Shown here piece after piece: positions 13,037 to 24,191 of a DNA stretch of 64,000 bases. Position numbers and translations under genes: made by a program. Origin of the DNA: Cephalotus follicularis (lineage: Eukaryota; Streptophyta; Magnoliopsida; Oxalidales; Cephalotaceae); the NCBI GenBank assembly GCA_001972305.1, contig BDDD01000272.1:517600-581599 (forward strand). The letters are read 5' to 3'. Each line of letters begins with the position of its first letter. Positions within the stretch are counted from its first letter, which is position 1. The notes under the pieces are model-generated. The model was given only the letters and a program-made list of their open reading frames with translations, was not told the DNA's origin and ran no database searches.

Positions 13037-13310
13037 GTGCTCGTCCCTGGCAGCCCTTGCGTTCACCCTGGCAGCCCATGCGTTCACCCTGGCAGCTCGT
13101 GTGTTCACCCTGGCACCTCGTGTGTTCCTCCCTGGCAGCTCGCGTGCTCACCCCTGGCAGCCCATGCGTTCACCCTGGCAGCTCGTGTGTTCACCCTGGC
13201 ACCTCGTGTGCTCATCCCTGGCAGCCCGTGTGTTCCTCCTTGGCAGCTCGCGTGCTCACCCCTGGCAGCCCATGCGTTCCTCCCTGGCAGCTCGCGTGCT
13301 CACCCTTGGC
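13037..13310. repeat. 21 bp minisatellite (CCTGGCAGCCCATGCGTTCAC)
   Basis: About a dozen units of 21 bp with the core CCTGGCAGC and the end GCGTTCAC or GTGCTCAC. A multiple-of-three unit keeps frames open and yields a repetitive Pro/Ala/Cys-rich translation. It is absent from the family C copy at 33076-35971. Confidence 0.8.
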
Positions 13311-14472
13311 ATGGGTATAGGAGCTCGACATGGCTGGGGAGCTCGGGCCTTGCACCTCAGGCTTACTCTCCGGCGTGTACCCGGTACCCCTGGCACCCTA
13401 GGCGCTGGCAGAGAGGCTTGAAGCAGGCATGGCATGGAAGCTTGATATTATACAACATGCTCAAACGCTTACACGAGGTACGCCGGTGATGAGGGAAGCT
13501 CGGCGTTTGCCGGAGAGGAGCTCAGACGTCACGCCATGGTTGGACACATGGCCCAAGGAAGCTCAACGCTAGCACGATATTGCTGCTCATGGCGTCTTCG
13601 TGCGAGCTTACTGTTTGTGCAACAGTAACGCACGGACTAGGCAGGGGAGGCGACCACGTGCAAGGCACGCCACTCTCTACTAGGCGTCTACCGGGGATTG
13701 GCACATATATGGTCTCTACTTTGCAATTTCTAATATATGAATACTAACAGCACGAAAGGAAAACATAACATACAAGCAGCAAGCAAACAAGTACTGAAAA
13801 CACATACAACAATTACACAGCAAAACACGCACACACAAACATGCTGGTAGGCACTCGGACATGGAGCAACCTATCTGAAGCAAGGTTGAAAACGGAGATG
13901 CTTCCTCTTCTCCTCGTAAATACTGACTTTCCTTAATGCTGGGGACTGCTACACTTCTTAACTTGCCAATTCCTTCCTTGCACGTTCCTGGCTCCCATGG
14001 AATGGTATTTATACCATTGGAATGCAAGGAACATGGGGGCTCCATGGACAGTGTTCCTACTTGTCCACATCTCCCACTCTCTCTTTCTCTCCCGAAATCT
14101 CTAGAGGAATTGTGCAAAAAAATGTCCAAAAGTGTGTCTGCAGACCACTACCCATCCTTTATTCACGTGAGAGGAAGGGTCTAGAATTGTTGAGACAATT
14201 CTCAACAATTCATGCCATTCCTCAACTTGGGCTAACTTCACCAAATGGGCCTCACTTTGTATTTCTTCACATATTAAATTGGCCCAATGAGGAAAATAAT
14301 TTCCTAAGCCCAAGGTCTTAAATTAAATTTCATTAAGGCCCAAAATCATAATTTATTTTCTATTAAGGCCCAATTAAATACATCATAAATTTCGGGTCCA
14401 GCCCAAAAGGTGGGAAAGTAATTACAAAGCCCATTAATAATATTTTATAATATTTAGGGCTCTTACATAGAC

Positions 14473-15405
14473 AATGCAACTGCTGAATGGAATTGGGATC
14501 CAATGCCACACTCCTCCTCAACCACACGAGTCTCACATACCCGAGCTTACCAATACCCAGCATCCGAGAACAACACATGATATTAAGAAGCATGAAATAC
14601 TTTAAACAACAGGGGAAAACATATCAACCCAAGACATCGAGCATACCTACTCGAAAACAGTATTTCAACATGCAACAGTCAAGAAAGACAACAGGAAAAA
14701 AAATCCTGGTCAAGCGTTAATATCATGGAAAACAAGGCATATTATACAATAAGACTCTCATAATCAAATGATAGGAAAGGGAATATCTCACTCACTAGTA
14801 AACCGCAAGTCCTCTGACTAGCTCCCTTGTTGCGCGGACTCCACGCCTGGATCTTCTTCTACAAGATCAACACACACAACAAACTTAGCATTGTCTGTTT
14901 TAACATACGCCTGAGAAACATGCATGAACATCCACATGCATAAAAGCCACAACAAAGCCTATATGGCCCTCACATTTCCATCACTCTGCCTCGAAACTAC
15001 AACGGAAGATACATCACATCACACAGCTATATCAACCCGAGAGGAAGAACACTCACCTTGCTAAACTCGTAGTCTGCAAGAACGTTCCAAATCCTCAGAT
15101 CCAATGAAAGAAAGCTTCAAAGAAGAACGGAGAAGAAAAGGAAAAGCACTCAAGCAAGGTTTACCTTTTCAAAGCAAAACTGACACAAAGCACGCCAATA
15201 CCTGCTTCGGCGGAAAATAGCACACAAATGCCAAAGCTTTCCCAAGAAGCTTTGCACTTCCCAAGGCAGCATCACAAATAAAAATCCTCTTTCTCTACTT
15301 CATTGGGCCTCACCAACACTTAACCCAAAACCATTAAGGCAAAAAGAAAAATTTCTCAAGGCCCGAACATTAATTTGTCCAAAAAAATTAACACGGGGTG
15401 TTACA
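14473..15405 (+). mobile_element. 3' segment of the outer 2.6 kb LTR
   Basis: This continues the outer LTR after the second nested copy and ends ACACGGGGTGTTACA. The AT-rich last 200 bases with 'GGGCCT' and 'AAGGCCCGAAC' words are typical of the 3' part of the large LTRs in this window. No gene is seen. Confidence 0.5.
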
Positions 15406-15850
15406 ATACCATCTCATTCGATTATAATTTTTCATTATCTTTTCATGACAACAAACCCAAATGAAGAACTGAAATTTTTGAGGACACAATAATTGCCACA
15501 TCCAACTCTAAACATTCCCAAAAATACGCGGAGTCTTGACGAATAATGCATAGGCAGATTTAGTGTTGAAGCACCCATTAGCAGTCCCTCTCCAAATGTA
15601 TCTACCCTCCATATAAGCTTTAAAAGAAATAGGATGAGCTAGGATTTTTTTTCCTTATCTCAACCCCCAGATTAGAGAAAAGAGTGTCGAGATTCCAAAT
15701 GCGATTAATATTGATAACATCAACCACCACAAGCTCATTATCTCTTTCATCAAGACCATCCCCAACCATATCACATAAACGGCCATCAGGTAACCAGTGG
15801 TCATGCATCAAGTTAACATTAATACATGGACCAATCCTTTACATGAGGCC
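15406..15850 (-). mobile_element. LINE piece 3: region after reverse transcriptase
   Basis: On the minus strand this encodes GPCINVNLMHDHWLPDGRL...DERDNELVVVDVININRIWNLDTLFSNLG and then the WKM-type 'KFQFFIWV' region that precedes the zinc knuckle in plant LINEs. The order matches the piece at 6720-7363, which follows it. Stops and frame changes are present. Confidence 0.65.
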
Positions 15851-17319
15851 TGTTAGAAATATATGTGTCCTACATATAATTGATGTAGATTAAACATTAT
15901 TTTGTGTATGCACAATCTTATTTATTTATTCAATAATAATATACGACATTATCTTTATCATAATTTGAGTAATTTAATTATTAATTATCTCACGTGATAA
16001 TTATTACGATAAAGCCTATATAATTAAAGCAAAGAAAATATAATTATGATAAGATCATAATAGTAAGATGTATTGTTCTTACATATGCTTTATTCTTAAA
16101 TGTCAGGATAACTATAATGGGCATTAGTGAATTCGAATAGATTAGCACATATGATATTTTACTCAAGTGGGAGTGTGACTGATCTCACAGTCATTAGTGT
16201 AGTGGACACTAGAACATATATGTGAGTGCTTGTTAGAGAATCAGTTCACTGAACTGGCTCGACTAAGAACACCTAAATGGACTTATCAATGCCTTTCAAT
16301 TAGAAGTTCTTTGTTACAGTTGTGCATGTGATCCTTAGACCTGAGACACCATAGTTGTCTTGTACATATGATATCATATTTTGATATGATTCTAAACAGT
16401 TCTTCGAATTATTATAAGATGAAATATTGGATATAATGGATTATGTATGAAGGCATGTGAGTAGTTAACAAGGAATCCATGACCCTTGTGATAAAAGGAT
16501 AATGCTCTATATAGCCTGATTAATTCATAATTCGGGAAGTCTTTGGCCAAAACAAGATGTAAAATAGAAAAAGAAGTTTTCTAATTTCATCATCAATTAT
16601 GAAATTAATTGCGAGGTACATATAATTAAATTATTGGGGTTTGACAGATAAATCTGTACCCTAAATTTAATTGAAGCATTGTATGGTGAAATGACTGAAA
16701 TATACGTTAACTGTAATTGAAAATATTCATAGTATTTTATTCATATTTTCTGGGTAGTCATCAGACACTGTTAGGCACCAATATTGACTTGTAACATTCT
16801 GATATAATTAATAAGATTAATTATGGGTTAATTAATTAGAAGAGTCTAATTAATTAAATGCAAGCGTTGCATATCTACTACCAACATAATATTGATCCTA
16901 AAAGATCACACACAAAAATGTATATTTGAATTAGAGAAAAATTTGAGGTTATTCCATAATTAAATTAAGTGGAGACTTAATTAATAATTATGGAATTCTA
17001 TTAAAGATAGGAAAGTGTTTCCTACACAACTTCTTCCTTAACAGAGTGTCTATATAAGAAGACCTAAGGCAGAAAAAAGCTAACAACTTTAAGTATTAGG
17101 TTCCCACACTTTCTCTCTGGTGAGATTGGTAGAGAGCACTAGTTCAGTACGCTGTGAACCTGATTGAAGTTCTAGAATTATGATTTATCATCAAACGAAG
17201 GTACGAATCGTTCTAACATTCTTTATGAATTTCTTTATACAATAAAGTTTGATCTTGGAGCATCGAAATCGCTAAAATTTTTATATTTTTGCTGTGACTG
17301 GGTACTGATTTTGTTACGT
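15851..17319 (+). mobile_element. LTR-like insertion, 1.5 kb, copia style
   Basis: It starts TGTTAGAAATATATGTGTCC, a common start of plant copia-type LTRs, has a TATATAAG box near 17050, and runs to about 17319 (GATTTTGTTAC), where LINE sequence resumes. The LINE on both sides shows it is an insertion. No internal protein domain and no clear TSD (AGGCC on the left) were found, so the right edge is approximate. It could be a solo LTR or a short non-autonomous element. Confidence 0.45.
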
Positions 17320-17914
17320 CTTCTCGACCCCCTTTATTCCCTCCATAATACAAGGCCATTGGTAGGAGGAGTTAGCTCGAGCCTCAGCCTGAAGCACCTG
17401 ATCACCTTTAACATACTTCATCCTCATTATTTTCACCCAAAGAGCATTCCCATCATTAGACAAAATTCTCCACCCAAGCTTAGCTAAGAGAGCCTTATTC
17501 ATAATGTTCATCACTTTCAGACCAAAGCTGCCCACACTCTTGGTCATACAAACAGAATTCCGCCCCACTAACTGGGCCTTTCTAGTCTACTCCGTATCAC
17601 CCCATAAGAAATACCTATTAAGGTGATCTAGTTGGTTGCAGCTTGTTTGTTTGCATGGTATATGTAGGAATAGTAGTTACTACTGAATAAATTATAGTAT
17701 CTCTATCTGCTGTCATTAGAGTTTTCACCTTCCATCCCATAAGCTTATGTTGAATCATGTCCACAATAGAAGAGAAAATGTGCTTAGACACCCTACTATG
17801 AATTATTTGGGATCCAAGGTACTTTCCCAAGTATAGGTAAGAGGAATCTTGTAAGCAGTACTCAACATTTTAGCCTTAGTATTACTGACATTCTTAGAGA
17901 AGAATAATTGGGAC
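17320..17914 (-). mobile_element. LINE piece 2: end of reverse transcriptase
   Basis: The minus strand gives SQLFFSKNVSNTKAKM, then GKYLGSQIIHSRVSKHIFSS, GWKVKTLMTADRDTIIYSVV and IPTYTMQT, the thumb region of plant L1-type reverse transcriptases. Then follow GLKVMNIMNKALLAKLGWRI and QWPCIMEGIKG. It joins the RT core at 22846-23861 across the Harbinger-like insertion. Frame changes show decay. Confidence 0.75.
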
Positions 17915-19015
17915 TTGGGCTCCGTTTGTTTGGAGGAAAATATTTTCCTGTGGAAAATATTTTCACTGAAATTTTTTTTCCTGAAAATATTTTATTTTCC
18001 TGTGTTTGGTATACAATCCAGAAAATATTTTCCATTGTTTGGAATACTTTGAAAAATATTTTCCTTTGTTAATAAATTTATTTTTTCTCTATTAACATAT
18101 GAATACTAAATAATATAACAAATATATTTCACAACATTAAAAGCATGATAATCAAATTGGTAATATTATACTACTATATAATACCCAAATATTATTTACT
18201 GTTTGTAAGATTTAAAACCATTCTAATCATTAATAAAGTTTATAATCTATATATTTCATGAGTCGTAAAAGTATCTATCAATTAACTACAACCATTTGGA
18301 AACAAACACAACATGAAAAACATAATTTGTCAATATCTGATTTAAAACATAATTTATCTAAATTATGACAAAATACTATCAACGCATAGTCACCAACTCA
18401 GAAATCATTATCTTCCCCCTTTTGATTCACGAACTTCTCAATGAAAAACCTCTCAATCCATACCTTTCGAAGATTAACTGTCACACCCCGTTTTCCATTT
18501 ACGTTAGACAAGTATATGTGGTGATATCAGCAATTAAATATATTCCAGCATACATTTAACAATTCATAACGATATGCGGAAGCATTCAATAAGCCGAAAT
18601 ATAAAACAAGTTATCCGCACACATCCCATACTACGTGCAGTTATAATTCAAATTACATCATCCTGACATGCGGAAGTACAACATTAACGAGGTATGAATC
18701 GCTTAAATACAAAATACATTACATCATCATCATAAATCAACAACCTTAAATTTTGTAAATAGAAGCTCTTCAAGCTTCAGCGGCAATCTTCAAGTCTTCG
18801 CTTAATCTGAAACTGTAGGGGGGTTAGCCTTTGTCCTCACTCGGCTAAGTAGGGAACATGTATGAACACAAAATATAAATGTATCCATGCAAGGTAGTTA
18901 ATCTGAACAGTGAAAACATATGCATGCAAATATATATGTACGAACAATCATGCCAACAGGCTAACAGAATCATTAAAACCATCATGTCGTAAGGAACCAA
19001 TAGTTCTATCTTTAG

Positions 19016-19311
19016 GGATGTATACACTCATGTGATTAGCATCCGGTTACATAACACTCCGTGATTAGTAACCTCGTTACATCACACTCTATGATTGTAA
19101 CATATTATGAAGACAATGTAGGGACACGTACACTCATATGTTTTGCATCCGGTTACGTAACACTCCGTGATTAGTAACCTCGTTACATCACACTCTATGA
19201 TTGTAACTAATTATTAAGACGATGTGAGGATGCGTACACTCGTATGTTTAGCATCCGGTTACATAAGACTCCGTGATTAGTAACCAAGTTAAATTACACT
19301 CTATGATTATA
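19016..19311. repeat. 106 bp tandem repeat, three units
   Basis: GCATCCGGTTAC recurs at 19039, 19145 and 19251, a spacing of exactly 106. Each unit also contains ACTCCGTGATTAGTAACC and ACACTCTATGATT. It lies in the family D solo LTR. Confidence 0.85.
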
Positions 19312-19959
19312 CAACAATCAATCAATCCAAGTAGTTTATAGAAGTAAAATACTTGGTTTATACATTCTCAGAATGTATAGCAACAATCATACAATCTATC
19401 GAAAATAAGCATTTCGTATAATGACTTCATCAAGGATACTCCTCCTCAAAGAAGCAAACAATTCAATAACATTGAGTTTCAAAGAAGAAACCAACAACGT
19501 AAGAAGTCTCACTTGGGAGAAATCAAATCAGTAGCGTTTAACAAATACACAGCATAACGCAACGGTAGCAGTATGAACATTTGAACCGATTTTTATAGAT
19601 ATTCGGTTTCGGCATCCGGTTCCACCACATAGGGTGTGTAAACATTCGATCTCTTGTGTTTTAATTACCCTTAGCAGGACTGATTTTGGAATCATCCTCT
19701 ATGGTAGTTAGTGTAATCACAAGAGTTTGGTACAAAAGGTACATTCGAATTACTCTAGGAATCAAACAATACACTTTGAAGTTTGATTCGGCATTAACAA
19801 TAATAGCACACTATCGTTCGTTATACAAGAGGAATTGATCTTTAGAAGTATGAATCCCATACTCCTATACTAATCCATAACTGTCAAGCTTAAACAGTAG
19901 GATCAAGTTTCAGTACGGATCGTCCGTAAAACCGGACAATTTCTTCTAACAGCCTAGAA

Positions 19960-20072
19960 CAGTCGACTGCCTTCATGTGGCAGTCGGCTGAATATCCCCA
20001 GCAGTCGACTGTTTTCCATAGCAGTTGACTGTTTAGGTTGAGTAGTAGACTGTAATCAATAACAGTCGACTG
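19960..20072. repeat. CAGTCGACTG palindrome cluster 1
   Basis: Exact copies at 19960-19969, 20002-20011 and 20063-20072, with variants CAGTCGGCTG at 19981 and CAGTTGACTG at 20022. Confidence 0.88.
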
Positions 20073-21097
20073 CTTTTGCCCAGGAGTTCATCCCACAGAA
20101 CAGAATTATGCAAATTCACACTCCAAATCACTCAATCAATAACATGAAATCAGAATAACTATCAAAACATGACATGCATAATTAATATATTTCAAGATCA
20201 TATCATAACCCCTACCTTCAAACGCTATCCCGAAATCAATGGAGCTTGATTTCTTTCTTTGAGTTCCAAGCCCTTTCCCACCAACAATCCTTCAACTCAG
20301 CAAGTTATAATCTAAACATGCATGGTTATGGGTTCAGGCATCAGTTACAGAATGTTCAACATCCCTATGACAACTCCAATCCATAATAGTCTAGTCATTA
20401 GTTATTAAGTTTCATTTCAATCCTTTTACCACATCTTCTACACATGTCCCCCTATTAATTCAGTGTTTTCAATTGTGAGGGCAGAAGCTGTGTGTGTTTA
20501 AACATAAGGGAAACAGTAGCTTATCATGGAACTAATGACAACAATTAGAGATTAATCATCCCACTTACTAACCATAGCCTCATTTCACATTAACTCCATT
20601 CCATTCTAAAATTTGTTAACTAAACCATGTTAACAGAGGATTAAACCTTCTAATTACCTTATCAAGAATACTATCTGAGCAGGGATTCGAATTTAGAAGC
20701 TTACCACAAGAAGTCCAAGATTCCAAGTTCCCTTCTTTGAGCTTAAACCATCAACATGCATCGAAGACAATCCTCCATCAATTCTCCTTCTTCTTTTTGT
20801 GTTTAACAACACTCACAATTAGTCTATGCACAGATGATATAGGCTCACAATTCTGGAAATTCGTCAAAGCCTTTCTCTCTCACATTTACTCCCTTCTCTC
20901 ACTCACATGCATCTCTTCATTTCTTACTCTTTCCTCTTTTCAAATCTGCAGGTGGTAGACCTGCAAGGTGCAGAGCACATGCAAGGGCTCTCCTTGCATG
21001 TCATGGCCATTTAAGCATGCCCACGACACCTGTCATTTAGCATGCCACGCTCAAGCTCAGTTCACACACGCGCAGACACCTGCTCTGCTGCTAAATC

Positions 21098-21177
21098 CAG
21101 TCGACTGCCTTAGGTGGCCAGTCGACTGTCACAACATGATGGCTAACAGTCGACTGTTCCCCTGTGACAGTCGACTG
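21098..21177. repeat. CAGTCGACTG palindrome cluster 2
   Basis: Four exact copies at 21098, 21119, 21147 and 21168. The surrounding word CAGTCGACTGCCTTAGGTGG resembles cluster 1 (CAGTCGACTGCCTTCATGTG), so the two clusters share ancestry. Confidence 0.88.
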
Positions 21178-22845
21178 TCATGCCCAATTTTCTGATCCTG
21201 AAATTTTTTATTTCTCCCATTTCTTCCCAGCTCTAATTAGCCATTAAGACTTGTAATTTAATCTTCAAAACAACAATTAACTGGATTAAAGGAAAAATTT
21301 TACATCAATTCTTTAACCAACATATATTTATTCATCAATCCGTACGATATACATTGATTAAAAATTGCGGTTGTTACATTAACATTTTTAGCCATAAATG
21401 CTTTCGCTTGCTTTTCATTCTCCACTAAATAATCAAAAGCATTCGCAAGAACAAGTTCTTCAAATCCTTTAGTTTTCATAACTTCTTTATAAAGGTCATC
21501 AACATTTAATTCATTCCGACTCAGTTTGCTAATCGCCATAGTAATCTCACCAAGTTGTGCTGCTACTAGGTCAAGTTGGGGAAGCTCATCATGATTTCTT
21601 TTCCTGTGAGACCTTGCTTTTGAGGAAGTTGCAGTAGATGATAATGTTTGTTTCCCTTTTGCCCCCCCTTCTATTTCACCTTCTTCTTCAGCAGCTAGAT
21701 AATCAACATTGATATTTTCTTGCATATCTACATCAACAAAGGATTTTGCAAAACTCCCAGTTGCCATATCCTTACCAACAACAAGTGCCATCTCATCATA
21801 CATCTCAATTTTTCTATTCAGGTATTTTTCATGTTGTGGATGTGCCTATTGAAAAAAAATGCATTCATAAAGAAAAAAGTAAGATAATAAAAAGTAAATA
21901 CATTATATGATTTATACATGCATATATATAGGTATCAAGATTGTACCGTCACTTCCTCCTCATATGATTGTCTTTCAACTGTAATCATCTTCAAAGTATC
22001 ATCCCACCCAAGTCCACTTTTGCCTCGAAATGTTGCTATGACATTCCAAGTACTTTTGACAGTTTTGAGGTGGTTTTCTACATTATCATTTGTGCATTCA
22101 ACTGCAAACTTCAAGGATATTGATTCAGCTACTCGAGTAAATGAGCTTGTTTTGAAAGTGTTTGTTGGCTTATTTCCTTTGAGAGCTTCATCGGCAAGAA
22201 TTTCAAGCAACAAACACTCCATCGGTTTTGTCCACCTGAATTGTTTTCCCTTGACCATTTCTACTGCAGTAACTTCATGAATTTATATATGTAAAACAAA
22301 GCCATGAATATATATGTAATACAAATATTAAGAAATAAACAATTAACACCATACGTAATAAAAAAAAAGCATTTACATAAATTCTTCAAATATTCATATA
22401 AAAGTCAAAACAAGCAATTAAATACAGTAAAAACTCAAACAGATGAAGTTTTAATTCAAAACAAACAAAAAAGAAACAGAGAAATGTGTAGCTTACTTTC
22501 AAGACCTGAATGGAAAATGCCGAATCCGAATGGAGTGAGAGAGTGAGAGAGGAGAGCTGGAGTGTGCGCCGTTGAGAGTGAGAGAAAAGGAGAGGAGAAG
22601 TCGACGTTGGCGTTGAGAGTGAAAAAAGTGGATATGAGATGTTTAGGGATAGGGATCAGTAACAGATATGGGCTAATGGATACTAAGGAAAATGTTTTCC
22701 CGTTTTATTTTAGGGAAAACATTTTCCTTTGTTTATAATAGAATTTTCCATTGACCAGAAATTTTTTTCCTAAGACTTATTTTTTAAGGTGTACCAAACG
22801 CAGGAAAACTAGGAAAATATTTTCCGTGAAACAAACGGAGCCTTG

Positions 22846-23861
22846 GACAAACAATTTTCTGACTCTGAAAGCATACAAAAATCATCTAGAGTATTCATGA
22901 CTGGGCTAACCTGATTTCCGATCATCAACAAAAAATAAATGAGAGATAAACGACCCTCTTCTAGAAAGCTTAATAGGCCTCCAACGGTTCTCCAGGACTT
23001 TATCCAGAATCATGGGCGACAATTTTTCCATGCAAAGAGTAAAAAGATCAGACGAAAGAGGGTCTCCTTGACAGAGACCTTTTGAGGCGAAAAACTCTCA
23101 ACTTCTTTCCCATTCCATAAAATAGAAAGGGTCATAAAGGACACACGCCACATAATTAAGTTAATCAAATTTGTCAGAAATTTAAACACCTCTAAAACTT
23201 GCCTAAGAAAATCCCGACAAATCCTGTCATATGCCTTCTCCAAATCAATCTTAAAATCCATAAATCTCATTCTACTTTTTTGCTTCTCATCGTATGAATA
23301 GCTTCTTGTGTAATTAGAATATTGTCCGTAGTAGCTCTCCCAGGAATAAAACTACTATGAAATGGAAAAATAATATCATCGAGAAAGAGGCGAATTCTGT
23401 CCACTATTACATTTGAAATGATTTTGTAAGTTATATTACAAAGGAAAATAGGGCAGAGTTGCTGGATTGTCTCAAGATGCTTGAATTTTGGGATTAAGGC
23501 AATATGAGTTTTATTTAAACTTTGCTCACAAAAGCCCAGATCAACTGCCTTCTGGACCAACCGCACAAATGAGACGCCACAAACTTCCCATTGTTTTTTT
23601 TATAAATGATGGCCTGGATACCATCAACCCCAGGAGCTTTTAGCCATGGCATAGAGAAAATGGCACGGTGAACCTCCTCTAAAGTGATAGATTTGCAAAG
23701 ATCAACATGGAAGTCATTTGTGATTTGCAACTGAGGAGTAGTATAAATAGTAGAAGACAATGACGACTTATCTCCCATGCTAAACAACCCACAAAATAGT
23801 CTCTGATGTGAGTCTCAAGGATAGCCTCCTCATTAGTCCATGCTCCATCCAGTGTTTGAAA
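22846..23861 (-). mobile_element. LINE piece 1: reverse transcriptase core
   Basis: In order on the minus strand: an N-terminal part with AWTNEEAILETHIRDYF; KAPGVDGIQ (the fingers motif xxPGxDG); NKTHIALIPK; NVIVDRIRLFLDDIIFP...SSFIPGRATTDNI; and DFKIDLEKAYDR (the FDLxKAYD motif). The catalytic box reads LFFVDD at 22938-22921 where FADD is usual. Several frame changes and stops separate these parts. The endonuclease half of the LINE is absent, so the copy is 5'-truncated or cut near 23861. Confidence 0.8.
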
Positions 23862-24010
23862 AGGTGAGGTGCGAGGCTCTATAGGCAAAATGGCTCTATA
23901 AATTGAAGCGAGGCGAGTTTCGTTAGGTGCGAGAAAAGTGTGAGAGGCGCGCCTTTGGTCAAGGCACCAAGCGAGTCTCAACAAAATTCTAAAAATTAAC
24001 TGAAACGTTA
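23862..24010. repeat. GCGAGGCG-type short repeat
   Basis: The sequence GTGTTTGAAAAGGTGAGGTG followed by GCGAGGCGAG, GAGGCGCGCC and CACCAAGCGAG is the style of a widespread plant short repeat with GAGGCGC words. I could not define both ends or a TSD, so the family call is tentative. Confidence 0.35.
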
Positions 24011-24191
24011 AAAAAAACTGAAAAAACTCAAAACGTTTAAAGGCAACCACGGGGTTTTCTCAATATTTTTTCTATCTATTTGGAAAGGAGCATCCGAACA
24101 ACTATTGAATTCAACAATCAAGATTCAAGAACAAAGGACTCAAAACATTGGTCTGTAAGTATCGTTGACGAAAAAAATACGTTGTTCCTCC

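Larger units (their letters stand above)
11630..14467 (+). mobile_element. Solo LTR, 2.8 kb, family C copy 1
   Basis: It starts TGTCACGCCCCGAACCGTGG and ends AATATTTAGGGCTCTTACA. The flanks are exact 5 bp duplicates, TAGAC at 11625-11629 and 14468-14472. The same family lies reversed at 33076-35971. The first 30 bases can fold: CGTGGGA (11645-11651) pairs with TCCCACG (11656-11662). Inside are two minisatellite blocks and a long GC-rich part that creates open frames up to about 260 codons, rich in Pro, Ala, His and Ser; these look like repeat by-products. Confidence 0.9.
7364..15405 (+). mobile_element. LTR of about 2.6 kb, split by two nested solo LTRs
   Basis: The outer ends are TGTCACGCCCTGTT (7364) and ACACGGGGTGTTACA (ending 15405). 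Their inverted similarity (TGTMACRCCCYGT) supports one LTR. Removing the nested LTRs at 8598-11185 and 11630-14467 leaves about 2.6 kb with no pol domains. The LINE reads CARC-type zinc knuckle on one side (7363) and the preceding LINE region on the other (15406), so this block was inserted into the LINE. The flanks CACAG and ATACC do not form a TSD, which is odd for a solo LTR. Confidence 0.6.
18479..21378 (+). mobile_element. Solo LTR, 2.9 kb, family D
   Basis: It starts TGTCACACCCCGTTTTCC and ends AAAATTGCGGTTGTTACA. The flanks are exact duplicates, TTAAC at 18474-18478 and 21379-21383. It sits inside exon 2 of the Myb-like gene. It contains a 106 bp tandem repeat and two clusters of CAGTCGACTG palindromes. 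No protein domain is visible. Confidence 0.92.
18398..22258 (-). pseudogene. Myb/SANT-like protein of the Harbinger-like element, split by a solo LTR
   Basis: Exon 1 runs 22258-21947 (104 codons) and has the Trp-bearing helix pattern of the plant Myb/SANT-like domain: FRWTKPMECLLLEIL near residues 8-22, then STWNVI and GLGWDD near residues 69-86. A 101 bp intron (21946-21846) has GT and AG ends. Exon 2 starts AHPQHEKYLNRKIEMYDEM and has an acidic, low-complexity middle and a basic KARSHRKRNH stretch. The LTR at 18479-21378 interrupts it after AKNVN. The same frame resumes beyond the LTR as LRKVWIERFFIEKFVNQ and stops at 18398-18400, so about 283 residues existed before insertion. In PIF/Harbinger elements the Myb-like protein partners the transposase; that role here is inferred. 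Confidence 0.65.
17918..22842 (-). mobile_element. Harbinger-like TIR element without visible transposase
   Basis: The terminal inverted repeats are GGCTCCGTTTGTTTGGAGG (left) and the complement of CGTGAAACAAACGGAGCC (right), followed on both sides by GGAAAATATTTTCC. The flanks are TTG at 17915-17917 and 22843-22845, a 3 bp TSD as made by PIF/Harbinger elements (which usually prefer TTA/TAA). It is inserted in a LINE. After subtracting the nested solo LTR the element is about 2.0 kb and holds one two-exon Myb/SANT-like gene. Autonomous Harbinger elements carry such a gene plus a DDE transposase; I see no transposase, so this copy would depend on another. Confidence 0.65.

Noticed and set aside
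12722-13489. Open frame of 255 codons, Pro/Ala-rich
   Set aside because: It is the translation of a 21 bp minisatellite inside a solo LTR, with other frames open too.
19016-19311. CRISPR-like or regularly spaced array
   Set aside because: It is a plain 106 bp tandem repeat of three units within a plant LTR.
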